From: Pseudoflavonifractor phocaeensis
GTDB lineage: Bacteria; Bacillota; Clostridia; Oscillospirales; Oscillospiraceae
Direction: 5' to 3'
Assembly: GCF_021531815.1 (NCBI RefSeq)
Contig: NZ_JADYUM010000013.1
Location: forward strand, 1-64,000
Length of the DNA: 64,000 nucleotides
A program made the translations under genes and the position numbers. Of the stretch, positions 29,324 to 37,152 are shown piece after piece. Positions within the stretch are counted from its first letter, which is position 1. Every line of letters starts with the position of its first letter. The notes under the pieces are model-generated. The model saw only the letters and a program-made list of their open reading frames with translations. It had not been told where the DNA came from and made no database searches.

Positions 29324-29346
29324 CGCCGGGAAGGGGGGGGCCGCCC

Positions 29347-29375
29347 TTGCCACCGGGGTTGAAATGTGGTATCAT
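29347..29375 (+). promoter_or_regulatory. SigA-type promoter for mrnC
   Basis: TTGCCA at 29347-29352 and TATCAT at 29370-29375 with a 17-base spacer. Confidence 0.65.
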
Positions 29376-29404
29376 CAACTGAAAAACCCCTTGGAGGGAA
29401 GGAT

Positions 29405-29809
29405 ATGACAGACTATTTTCATTTGAATATGGAGCGCGACCAGCTTCTGGCCCTGTCCAGCCTGGGCCTGGCCCATTTGGGCGACAGCGTGTACGAGGTG
29501 ATGGTCCGCTCCTGGCTGTGCCTTCAGGGCAAAGCCAAGGCCAAGGACCTGCACCGGGCCACCGTGCATTATGTGGCCGCTCCGGCCCAGGCCCAGCGCT
29601 TTGGGCGCATCGAGGCCATGCTCACCCCGGAGGAGGCCGATGTGTTCCGGAGGGGGCGCAACACCGCCCCCCATTCCGTCCCCAAGGCGGCCAGCCGGGG
29701 GGAGTATCAGACGGCCACCGGACTGGAGGCCCTGTTCGGGTGGCTCTACCTCCAGGGCCGGACAGACCGGCTCAACCAGCTGTTTTCCGCCATGATGGCG
29801 GGGGAGTGA
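29405..29809 (+). CDS. mrnC: Mini-ribonuclease 3
   Basis: 134 residues: a single RNase III catalytic domain without the double-stranded-RNA-binding domain. The signature LAHLGDSVYEVMVRSW near residues 18-33 holds the metal-binding Asp and Glu residues, and GLEALFGWLYL near residue 110 the second metal site. Mini-III matures 23S rRNA ends in Gram-positive bacteria. ATG 29405 follows TTGGAGGG. The gene precedes rqcH by 31 bases, linking rRNA maturation to ribosome quality control in one transcript. Confidence 0.93.
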   Translation: MTDYFHLNMERDQLLALSSLGLAHLGDSVYEVMVRSWLCLQGKAKAKDLHRATVHYVAAPAQAQRFGRIEAMLTPEEADVFRRGRNTAPHSVPKAASRGEYQTATGLEALFGWLYLQGRTDRLNQLFSAMMAGE

Positions 29810-29840
29810 CCGGGATTTTTCGAGAACTGAGGTGATCAAA

Positions 29841-31604
29841 ATGCCTTTGGATGCGCTGTGCCTGTCCGGGCTGGTCCATGAATTGAATACCGCTCTGGCG
29901 GGGGGAAAAATCGACAAGATCTACCAGCCCGGCCGGGACGAGGTGGTGCTGGCGGTGCGGGCCCCAAAAGGGAACGTAAAGCTGCTGCTGTCTGCCAACC
30001 CCAGCCATCCCCGGCCCCAACTGACAGAGCTGTCCCGGGAGAACCCGGACACGCCGCCCATGTTCTGCATGCTGCTGCGCAAGCACCTCGCCGGGGCCCG
30101 CATCCTGGACATCGTCCAGCCCCACCTGGAACGGGTGGTGGACTTTAAACTTGAGGCCCTGGATGAGCTGGGGGACCGGGTGGAGCGCCACCTGGTACTG
30201 GAGGCCATGGGCCGCCGGGCCAACCTGATCCTGCTGGACGGGGAGGGGCGCATCGTGGACTGCCTGCGCCGAGTGGACGGAGACATGTCCGCCAGCCGGC
30301 AGGTGCTGCCCGGGCTGTTTTACCGCCTGCCGCCCGCCCAGGAGAAGGGGGACCCCACCGTCCTCTCCCGGGAGGAGTGGGAGGAGCGCCTCGCGGCCGC
30401 CCCGGAGGATTACCGGGCGGACCAGTGGCTGCTGGACAGCTTCGGCGGCATGTCGCCCCTGGTCTGCCGGGAGATGGCCCACCGGGCCGGAGGCCGGACC
30501 GACGTGACCCTGGAGGAACTGGGGGCGGCGGGCCGCGCGCGGCTGGCAGAGGCACTGGATGAGCTCTTTTCAGCTGTAAGGGAAAAACACTTTGCACCGA
30601 CTCTGATCATAATTGAGAACCACCCCAAGGACTTCACATTCCTGCCGGTGGAGCAGTATGAGGGCGGGGCGGCGCTCACCACTTATCCCACCTTCTCGGC
30701 CCTGCTGGACCGGTTCTATGAGCAGCGGGAGAGCCTGGAACGGGTGCGCCAGAAGGGGCAGGACCTGATCCGCTCGGTCACCAACGCCCGGGACCGCACC
30801 GCCCGGAAGATCGGGAACCAGGAACGGGAGCTGGAGGCCACCCGGGACCGGGAGCGGCTGCGCCAGTTCGGGGACATCATCACCTCCAACCTCTATGCCA
30901 TGGAGAAGGGGATGAAGGTGCTGCGGACGGTGGACTACTACGACCCGGAGGGAAAGGAAGTGGACATCCCCCTGGACTTTTTGCTCACCCCCCAGCAGAA
31001 CGCGGCCAAGTATTATAAGGAGTACAACAAGGCCAAGACGGCGGAGGAGATGCTCACCATCCAGCTGGAGAAGGGCCGCCGGGAGCTGGACTATCTGAAC
31101 AGCGTCCTGGAGAATATCACTCTGGCCGAGGGGGAACGGGACCTCCAGGAGATCCGCCAGGAGCTCACCGACACCGGCTACCTCCGCAGGCAGTCCAAGG
31201 CCAAGGACCGGGGGCGTCGGGTGTCCTCCAAGCCCATGGAATTCCGCTCCACCGCCGGGCTGCGCATCTCCGTGGGCAAGAACAACACCCAAAACGATCT
31301 GCTTACCTGTAAGCAGGCCTTCAAGAGCGACATTTGGTTCCACACCCAGAAGATCCACGGCTCCCACGTGATCCTGTGGACCGAAGGGGGAGAACCTGAC
31401 CTCCAGAGCCTGAACGAGGCCGCCGTTCTGGCCGCATGGTTCTCCCAGGGCCGGGAGTCCAGCAAGGTGCCTGTGGACTACACCCCCGTCAAGTATGTGA
31501 AAAAGCCCGCCGGCGCCCGGCCGGGCATGGTGGTCTATACCACATATGAAACCGCATGGGTCACCCCCGATGAGGAACTGGTGAAGCGCCTGCGGATCAA
31601 ATAA
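29841..31604 (+). CDS. rqcH: NFACT/Rqc2-type ribosome quality control protein RqcH
   Basis: 587 residues. NFACT-N (about 1-230), a coiled-coil middle (about 280-430, with NARDRTARKIGNQEREL and RRELDYLNSVLEN segments) and NFACT-R (about 440-560, with GKNNTQNDLLT and SDIWFHTQKIHGSHV) are in the standard order. RqcH binds stalled 50S subunits and adds C-terminal alanine tails to incomplete chains. In older annotations the family is called fibronectin-binding protein. ATG 29841 follows GAGGTGAT; GTG 29832 overlaps that site. The first residues PLDALCLSGLVHEL match the family start. Confidence 0.92.
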   Translation: MPLDALCLSGLVHELNTALAGGKIDKIYQPGRDEVVLAVRAPKGNVKLLLSANPSHPRPQLTELSRENPDTPPMFCMLLRKHLAGARILDIVQPHLERVVDFKLEALDELGDRVERHLVLEAMGRRANLILLDGEGRIVDCLRRVDGDMSASRQVLPGLFYRLPPAQEKGDPTVLSREEWEERLAAAPEDYRADQWLLDSFGGMSPLVCREMAHRAGGRTDVTLEELGAAGRARLAEALDELFSAVREKHFAPTLIIIENHPKDFTFLPVEQYEGGAALTTYPTFSALLDRFYEQRESLERVRQKGQDLIRSVTNARDRTARKIGNQERELEATRDRERLRQFGDIITSNLYAMEKGMKVLRTVDYYDPEGKEVDIPLDFLLTPQQNAAKYYKEYNKAKTAEEMLTIQLEKGRRELDYLNSVLENITLAEGERDLQEIRQELTDTGYLRRQSKAKDRGRRVSSKPMEFRSTAGLRISVGKNNTQNDLLTCKQAFKSDIWFHTQKIHGSHVILWTEGGEPDLQSLNEAAVLAAWFSQGRESSKVPVDYTPVKYVKKPAGARPGMVVYTTYETAWVTPDEELVKRLRIK

Positions 31605-31610
31605 GAAGAT

Positions 31611-31649
31611 GCCGCCCCGGAAGCTGTTGACAGGCTGTCCCGGGGCGGC
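31611..31649 (+). terminator. Possible terminator after rqcH
   Basis: A perfect 10-bp GC stem GCCGCCCCGG/CCGGGGCGGC with a long loop follows rqcH by 6 bases, but the T-run is poor (CTCATTTCC). The following stretch to 31953 is AT-rich and holds no gene; it carries the promoter and several palindromes described separately. Confidence 0.5.
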
Positions 31650-31847
31650 GCTCATTTCCGTGTTGTTTCCGGGAAAAATAGTCCGGTCCGGCGCAGGTGG
31701 AAGGGAATCTGCGCCGGAAGCGCAGCTGGAAACTGTTTTTGTCGCAAAAGGTTTAAAATGGTTTGAATTATTCAAAAATTGCGATATTCTTAAACAATTC
31801 GGACAAATTAAACAAGAATGGCATGGGAAGTCTAGGCAATATTGCCC

Positions 31848-31876
31848 TTGAATCGGGCGCTCAAATTGGTTACAAT
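31848..31876 (+). promoter_or_regulatory. SigA-type promoter of the SleB-type hydrolase gene
   Basis: TTGAAT at 31848-31853 and TACAAT at 31871-31876 with a 17-base spacer. Palindromes lie on both sides. Confidence 0.7.
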
Positions 31877-31909
31877 ATGGTAACAAAAGTAACAGGAAGT
31901 TGCTTTTGG

Positions 31910-31927
31910 TTGTCATAATTATGACAA
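31910..31927. promoter_or_regulatory. Perfect 18-bp palindrome before the SleB-type hydrolase gene
   Basis: TTGTCATAATTATGACAA is a perfect palindrome 28 bases before ATG 31955, downstream of the predicted transcription start. Its length and position suit a dimeric repressor. GTTAC-N6-GTAAC lies just upstream over the -10 box. Confidence 0.55.
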
Positions 31928-31954
31928 AACTTGTTTCCAATAGGAGTGTAGACA

Positions 31955-32923
31955 ATGATACGCAAGCTGTTATCCACGCTGCTGTGCGCCTTTGCCTTAC
32001 TCCTCCTGATGGGCGCCGGAACTGCCCCCGAGCAGCAGGCGGCCATCTTGGCAGAGGAGGAGAGTGCGGCTGTCTCTGACAGCCAGGCACTTGAGGCCGA
32101 TACCCAGGCCCTGGAACAGGCGAGCAGCCAGGCGGTTCCCGCCGCTGCCGGCGTCAGCCCCTTAGAGCTGGCAGAGGAGAAAGAGAGCGGACTTCTGATC
32201 GACGGAGAAGATGCTCCGGAAGAGATCTCCATGTTTTTCGAGAATAATGTGACCCATGTGTCCCTGGCCGCCATGGCCAAGGCCCTGGATGAGACCGCCC
32301 AGGCGGCCTGGGACGGGGCGTCCGGCACCATGACGGTCACCGCGGCCAAGGTGCGGATCACCGCCCAGGTGGGCCAGCTCTATTTTGAGGCCAATGGTCG
32401 CTACCTGTACCTGCCCGGTCAGGTGCGGATGGTGGACGGACAGGTCACCGTGCCCCTGTGGGCTGTGGCCAAGGCCTTTGACGCCAGCGTGAGCTGGGAC
32501 GCCTCTACCGGTGTCATCAGCGTGAAACGCGGGAGCGGCGGGATCCAGTCCGGCGACACTTATTACGACCAGGAGGCTCTGTTTTGGCTGTCCCGGGTCA
32601 TCTTCGCCGAGAGCGGCAATCAGCCGCTGGAGGGCAAGATGGCGGTGGGCAACGTGGTGTTGAACCGGGTGGCCAGCCCCATTTACCCCAACACGGTGAA
32701 GGAAGTGCTGGCCCAGAAGAACCAGTTTTCCACCTATAAGTCCGGGGCGCTGGCCAACCGGACGCCCAATGAGTCCAGCGTCATTGCTGCCAAGCTGGTG
32801 CTGGACGGCGGCGAAGTGGAGGCGTGCAAGGGCGCCCTCTATTTTGATTCCAACGCCGCCAGCTGGGCTGCGCGCAACAAGGAGTGTATCGCCGTGATCG
32901 GCGGACATAAGTTCTATAAGTGA
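31955..32923 (+). CDS. Secreted SleB-type cell wall hydrolase with copper-amine-oxidase-like N domain
   Basis: 322 residues. A signal peptide (basic MIRK, hydrophobic stretch to about residue 20, then AGTAPEQ) leads to a Glu/Ser/Ala-rich linker. A copper-amine-oxidase N-terminal-like domain occupies about residues 90-190, followed by the SleB/CwlJ catalytic domain (about 205-320), with VIFAESGNQPLEGKMAVG containing the presumed catalytic Glu. Such proteins are lytic transglycosylases or amidases of the spore cortex or vegetative wall. ATG 31955 follows TAGGAGTG. It is a single-gene unit with a strong terminator and a complex promoter region. Confidence 0.88.
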   Translation: MIRKLLSTLLCAFALLLLMGAGTAPEQQAAILAEEESAAVSDSQALEADTQALEQASSQAVPAAAGVSPLELAEEKESGLLIDGEDAPEEISMFFENNVTHVSLAAMAKALDETAQAAWDGASGTMTVTAAKVRITAQVGQLYFEANGRYLYLPGQVRMVDGQVTVPLWAVAKAFDASVSWDASTGVISVKRGSGGIQSGDTYYDQEALFWLSRVIFAESGNQPLEGKMAVGNVVLNRVASPIYPNTVKEVLAQKNQFSTYKSGALANRTPNESSVIAAKLVLDGGEVEACKGALYFDSNAASWAARNKECIAVIGGHKFYK

Positions 32924-32934
32924 TCTGCCCGAGA

Positions 32935-32966
32935 GAAAGGGGACCGGATGGTCCCCTTTCTTTTTT
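32935..32966 (+). terminator. Terminator after the SleB-type hydrolase gene
   Basis: A 10-bp stem AAAGGGGACC/GGTCCCCTTT is followed by CTTTTTT. The gap 32924-33304 holds no gene besides the nusB promoter. Confidence 0.9.
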
Positions 32967-33158
32967 GTGGGCGCTGCCGGAGCCGCCCTGGATGATGAGA
33001 GAATTTATTTTCATTTTCCCCGGAAATTAGGGGTTTCTTTTTTGTATATTTATGTTTATAATACCCTCAGAGGAGAAAAGGCGGCCTCTGGGGTAGAGCT
33101 TGGATGCGTGCCTTTTCCCGGCGGAATGGACCGGCCGCAGGAACCGTCGTTTTCAGGC

Positions 33159-33187
33159 TTGCAGCTTTCTTTTGCCCGCATTATAAT
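33159..33187 (+). promoter_or_regulatory. SigA-type promoter for the nusB-recN gene run
   Basis: TTGCAG at 33159-33164 and TATAAT at 33182-33187 with a 17-base spacer. The leader is about 110 nt. A second AT-rich TATAAT at 33056-33061 has no good -35. Confidence 0.6.
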
Positions 33188-33304
33188 AAAAAAGATTTTG
33201 AACTAACCGGGGCAGGACCCGGAGCGATCCTTGACAGCAGACATGACATGTTCCGGGCACAGGCCCGAACGATTGGGGATCGGCAATATGGGGAGGAGCA
33301 AACG

Positions 33305-33811
33305 ATGACAAGAAGCAACGCCCGCGAGATCGCGGTGCAACTGGTTTTTTCTTTGAGTTTTGGCAATGAGTGTGCCGAAGAACTGCTGGAGCGGCAGCTG
33401 ACCCCGGAGCGCTTCGCGGAGCTGGCGGAGGAGTCGCCCCTGTACACCCATTTCCCTGGTGAGAAGCAGGTGACCTACATCAAGGAGCTGGTCCAGGGGG
33501 TTTTTGCCCACGGTCCGGAGCTGGATGACTACATCAGCCGCTACTCTGTGGGCTGGTCCTTCTCCCGGATCCCCCGCATGGCCGCGGCCATCATGCGCAC
33601 CGCCATGTACGAGGTGCTGTATATGCCGGACATCCCCAACGCCGCCGCCATCAATGAGGCGGTGGAGATCGCCAAGAACTACGAGTCTCAGGAAGTGGTC
33701 TCCTTCATCAATGGGATCCTGGGCACCTTCGTCCGGACGGAGTTCGCCGACACGCCCCCCAAGCCTGAGAAGGGGGAGACTGCCGGCGGCGGGGAACAGG
33801 CGGAGGAGTGA
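33305..33811 (+). CDS. nusB: Transcription antitermination factor NusB
   Basis: 168 residues, slightly longer than usual because of an acidic, Gly-rich tail. NusB with NusE (S10) binds boxA RNA and supports rRNA antitermination. The all-helical fold is shown by AREIAVQLVFSLSFG at the N-terminus and by INEAVEIAKNY(E)S near residue 120. ATG 33305 follows GGGAGGAGC; a longer reading frame upstream lacks a ribosome binding site. It is the first gene of a long plus-strand run to recN, and its stop is 2 bases before the next start. Confidence 0.92.
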   Translation: MTRSNAREIAVQLVFSLSFGNECAEELLERQLTPERFAELAEESPLYTHFPGEKQVTYIKELVQGVFAHGPELDDYISRYSVGWSFSRIPRMAAAIMRTAMYEVLYMPDIPNAAAINEAVEIAKNYESQEVVSFINGILGTFVRTEFADTPPKPEKGETAGGGEQAEE

Positions 33812-33813
33812 CC

Positions 33814-34752
33814 ATGTCTGTTCTGGGTCTGGATACCAGCAACTATACCACCTCCGTGGCAGTCTTTGATGGCCGGACGGGCCAAAACGAGGGCCATCTG
33901 CTGGAGGTGCGCCCCGGTGAGCTGGGCCTGCGGCAGAGCGATGCCCTGTTTCAGCATGTGAAGCGGCTGCCGGAGCTGTTTGACCGCCTGGATCGGGCGG
34001 GCTTGCTTCAAAATATCGACGCGGTAGGAGCCAGTACCCGCCCCAGAGCGGTGGAGGGCTCCTATATGCCATGCTTTTTGGCGGGCGCCTCCCAGGGACA
34101 GAGCTTGGCTCACACCCTGGGAGTGCCCTTTTTTGCCCATTCCCACCAGCAGGGGCACCTGGCGGCGGCGGCTTGGTCCGCCGGACAGTTGGACCTGCTG
34201 GACGTCCCCTTCCTGGCCTGGCACCTGTCCGGCGGGACCACCGAGCTGCTGAAGGTGGAGCCTGAGGGGACCAGCGTGAAGGCGGAGATCGTTGGGGGCA
34301 CCAGCGACATCTCCGCCGGCCAGCTCATCGACCGCACCGGGGTCCTGCTGGGGCTCCAGTTCCCGGCGGGGAAGGCCCTGGACGCCCTGTACGGCCAGGG
34401 GGAGAGCGGCCATGCCTTTCGGGTCAAGCTGAACGGCCTGACCTTCTCCCTGTCCGGGATGGAGAATAAGGTGAAGGGCCTGCTGGAGTCGGGGGAGGCT
34501 CCGGCCGATATCGCCCGGTTCACCTTGGACACCGTGACCGATGTGGTCCTTCGGGCCACCAGGGAGGCCCAGGCGCGCTGGCCCGGCCTGCCGGTGCTGT
34601 GTTCCGGCGGCGTGGCCTCCAACACCCGGCTGCGAGAGGTGCTGGCGGGGGAGTGCGGCGCTGTGTTTGCCCAGCCCCGGTTTGCTACCGACAACGCCAT
34701 GGGCACCGCCATTCTGACCTGGCGGGCCCTGGAGAGGGAGCGGGCACGGTGA
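33814..34752 (+). CDS. TsaD/Kae1-like protein (peptidase M22 family paralogue)
   Basis: 312 residues of the ASKHA fold. The TsaD metal-binding motif is seen as HSHQQGH near residues 108-114, and SGGTTELL near residue 139 and CSGGVASN near residue 268 are nucleotide-binding loops. The true TsaD of the tRNA t6A pathway usually reads HxEGH and lies near tsaB/tsaE. This protein reads HxQQGH and sits in the xseA cluster, so it is probably the Clostridia-specific paralogue. The function is unproved. It starts 2 bases after nusB and ends in GTGA overlap with xseA. Confidence 0.75.
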   Translation: MSVLGLDTSNYTTSVAVFDGRTGQNEGHLLEVRPGELGLRQSDALFQHVKRLPELFDRLDRAGLLQNIDAVGASTRPRAVEGSYMPCFLAGASQGQSLAHTLGVPFFAHSHQQGHLAAAAWSAGQLDLLDVPFLAWHLSGGTTELLKVEPEGTSVKAEIVGGTSDISAGQLIDRTGVLLGLQFPAGKALDALYGQGESGHAFRVKLNGLTFSLSGMENKVKGLLESGEAPADIARFTLDTVTDVVLRATREAQARWPGLPVLCSGGVASNTRLREVLAGECGAVFAQPRFATDNAMGTAILTWRALERERAR

Positions 34753-35957
34753 GAGGAGAGCCATCCATTTTGACCCCTGCCCAGGTGGGGCAGTACATTA
34801 AGAGCTTTATGGACCGGGACCGGGTGCTGTCCGGCCTTCTGGTCCGGGGTGAGATCTCCAATTATAAGATGTACCCCTCGGGGCACCACTATTTTACCCT
34901 GAAGGACGGGGAGGGCGCCCTGCGGTGCGTCATGTTCCGGGGAGACGCCGCCTCTCTGCGGTTCCGCCCCCAGAACGGGATGCAGGTCATCGCCGCCGGA
35001 CGGGTGACGGTATTCCCCAGAGACGGACAGTACCAGCTGTACTGTGTCCGCCTGACGCCCGAGGGGGCGGGAGACCTGCATGTGGCCTTTGAACAGCTCA
35101 AGGAGAAGCTGCTCCGGGAGGGGCTGTTTGACCAGAGCCACAAAAAGCCCATTCCCCGGTTTCCCAGGACCATCGCCCTGGTGACTTCGCCGGCCGGCGC
35201 GGCGGTGCGGGACATGCTGCGTATCCTGGGGGCCCGGTGGCCCATGGCACAGATCAAGGTGCTGCCCGTCCGGGTCCAGGGGGAGGGGGCGGCGGAGGAG
35301 ATCGCCGCCGCCATCCGCTGGGCCAATTGGAAGCGGGTGGCCGATCTGATCATCACCGGCCGGGGCGGCGGCTCCATGGAGGACCTGTGGGCCTTCAACG
35401 AGGAGACCGTGGCCCGGGCCATCTACGACTCGGACATCCCCGTCATTTCCGCCGTGGGCCACGAACCGGATGTGACCATTGCCGATTTTGTGGCCGACTT
35501 GCGGGCGGCCACCCCCTCCAACGCCGCCGAGCTGGCGGTGCCCGATCAGAACGAGGTGTGGAGCGCCCTGCTCCACGACCGGGAGCGGCTGCGGGGCGGG
35601 ATGGGGTACCGCCTGTCCCAGTGCCGCCAGCGGCTGGACCGGGCGGCCAAGAGCCGCGCCATGACGGAGCCCTCCGCCTATTTTCAGAACAAGCGGCTGC
35701 TGCTGGACTACCAGAGCCGCCGCCTGGTCCACGGCCTGGACCGGACCGTCTCGGCCCAGAAGGAGCGGCTGGCCCGGCTGGCCGCCGTCCTGGACGCCAT
35801 GAGCCCCTTGAAGGTGCTGGGTCGGGGCTACGCCATCGCCCGGAAGGAAAACGGAACGATCCTTTCCTCGGTGAAGGACGCCGCGCCCGGTGAGCCCTTT
35901 ACCCTCCGGCTGTCCGACGGGACGCTGAACTGCCGGACGGAGGAGAGCGGCACATAG
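34749..35957 (+). CDS. xseA: Exodeoxyribonuclease VII large subunit
   Basis: 402 residues, usual length. XseA with XseB degrades single-stranded DNA in both directions. An N-terminal OB-fold (SGLLVRGEISNYK near residue 30; SGHHYFTLKD near residue 46) precedes the catalytic domain with RGGGSMEDLWAFN near residue 205 and AVGHEPDVT(I)ADF near residue 236. GTG 34749 is preferred: it overlaps the upstream stop (GTGA) and follows GGAGAGGGAG. TTG 34770 is an alternative. A coiled-coil C-terminus completes the protein. Confidence 0.93.
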   Translation: MRGEPSILTPAQVGQYIKSFMDRDRVLSGLLVRGEISNYKMYPSGHHYFTLKDGEGALRCVMFRGDAASLRFRPQNGMQVIAAGRVTVFPRDGQYQLYCVRLTPEGAGDLHVAFEQLKEKLLREGLFDQSHKKPIPRFPRTIALVTSPAGAAVRDMLRILGARWPMAQIKVLPVRVQGEGAAEEIAAAIRWANWKRVADLIITGRGGGSMEDLWAFNEETVARAIYDSDIPVISAVGHEPDVTIADFVADLRAATPSNAAELAVPDQNEVWSALLHDRERLRGGMGYRLSQCRQRLDRAAKSRAMTEPSAYFQNKRLLLDYQSRRLVHGLDRTVSAQKERLARLAAVLDAMSPLKVLGRGYAIARKENGTILSSVKDAAPGEPFTLRLSDGTLNCRTEESGT

Positions 35958-36008
35958 CGCGCGGACGGAGCCTGGGGCTCCGCAGTGGAGATCGAAAGGA
36001 GAATCTTC

Positions 36009-36245
36009 ATGGCAACGAAGAAAAAAATGGATTTTGAGGGCTCCATGGCCCGGTTGGAGGAGATCGTCTCCCTGCTAGAACGGGGGGACGCGCCTCTGGA
36101 GCAGGCCATGACCCTGTTTGAGGAGGGGGCCAAGCTGCTGCGGGAGTGTACCAGCCAGCTGGACCAGGCCGAGCAGAAGGTGACCCTGCTGACCGCCGGG
36201 GAAGACGGCCAGCCGGTGGAAGAACCATTCCAGGGAGAAAACTGA
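36009..36245 (+). CDS. xseB: Exodeoxyribonuclease VII small subunit
   Basis: 78 residues. The conserved pattern FEGSMARLEEIVSLLERGD with ALEQA-like LEQAMTLFEEGAKL is the two-helix XseB hairpin that coats the XseA coiled coil. AAAGGAG precedes ATG 36009, 51 bases after xseA, and the gene is followed by ispA after a single base. The acidic tail is typical. Confidence 0.93.
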   Translation: MATKKKMDFEGSMARLEEIVSLLERGDAPLEQAMTLFEEGAKLLRECTSQLDQAEQKVTLLTAGEDGQPVEEPFQGEN

Positions 36246-36246
36246 C

Positions 36247-37125
36247 ATGGAAAAAGACTTTACACTGTTGATGGCCCGGGACCAGGCCATGATCGAGGAG
36301 CGGCTGGGGGAGATCTTTTCCAAAGAGACCCACTACGCTGACCTGCAGGAGGCCATGGAGTATTCCCTTCTGGCCGGGGGCAAGCGTATCCGCCCGGTGC
36401 TCACCCTGGAGACCTGCCGCATGTGCGGCGGCAGCCTCCAGGCCGCCCTGCCCTTTGCCTGCGGGGTGGAGATGATCCACACCTACTCCCTGATCCACGA
36501 CGACCTGCCCGCCATGGACAACGACGACCTGCGCCGGGGCCGGCCCACCAACCATGTGGTGTACGGGGAGGCCACGGCCATTCTGGCAGGGGACGGTCTG
36601 CTGACCGCCGCCTTTGAGCAGCTGGCCGGGGCGGAGCTGCCCGCCGAGCGGGTGGTGACCGCGGTAGCCTGTCTGGCCCGGTGCGCGGGCCCCGCCGGTA
36701 TGGTGGGGGGACAGGCCTTGGATATGGCGGGGGAGGGGCACGCCCTGACCCGGAAGGAGCTGGAGCTGCTCCAGAGCCTGAAGACCGGGGCGCTGATCTC
36801 CGCCGCCGCCCGGCTGGGCGCCATCGCCGCCGGAGCGGACGAGGGGAAGCTCCGGCAGATCGACCGCTATGCCCAGGCTCTGGGCCGGGCCTTCCAGGTC
36901 CGGGACGACATGCTGGATGTGACCAGCTCCGCCGAGGAACTGGGGAAAAATGTGGGCTCCGACCAGGTCAACGGCAAGAGCACCTTCGTCACCGCTCTGG
37001 GTCTGGAGGGCTGCGCCGCCCTGGTGGAGCAGCTGACCCGGGAGGCGGTCGACGCCCTGGAGGGCTTTGAACAGCCGGAGTTCCACATCTGGCTGGCCCA
37101 TAAAATGGCCGGACGGACCAAATAA
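36247..37125 (+). CDS. ispA: Geranyl/farnesyl diphosphate synthase
   Basis: 292 residues, trans-polyprenyl synthase. The first Asp-rich motif is in HDDLPAMDNDDLRRG near residue 83, and the second is in FQVRDDMLD near residue 220. The residues before the first motif (EMIHTYSLIHDD) suggest a short-chain (C10-C15) product. It condenses IPP with allylic diphosphates in the cytoplasm for undecaprenyl and quinone-type lipids. It lies directly before dxs, the entry enzyme of the same pathway, as commonly seen in Firmicutes. Confidence 0.93.
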   Translation: MEKDFTLLMARDQAMIEERLGEIFSKETHYADLQEAMEYSLLAGGKRIRPVLTLETCRMCGGSLQAALPFACGVEMIHTYSLIHDDLPAMDNDDLRRGRPTNHVVYGEATAILAGDGLLTAAFEQLAGAELPAERVVTAVACLARCAGPAGMVGGQALDMAGEGHALTRKELELLQSLKTGALISAAARLGAIAAGADEGKLRQIDRYAQALGRAFQVRDDMLDVTSSAEELGKNVGSDQVNGKSTFVTALGLEGCAALVEQLTREAVDALEGFEQPEFHIWLAHKMAGRTK

Positions 37126-37152
37126 AAGTCCCCGAAGTGGGAGGAAACAGAT

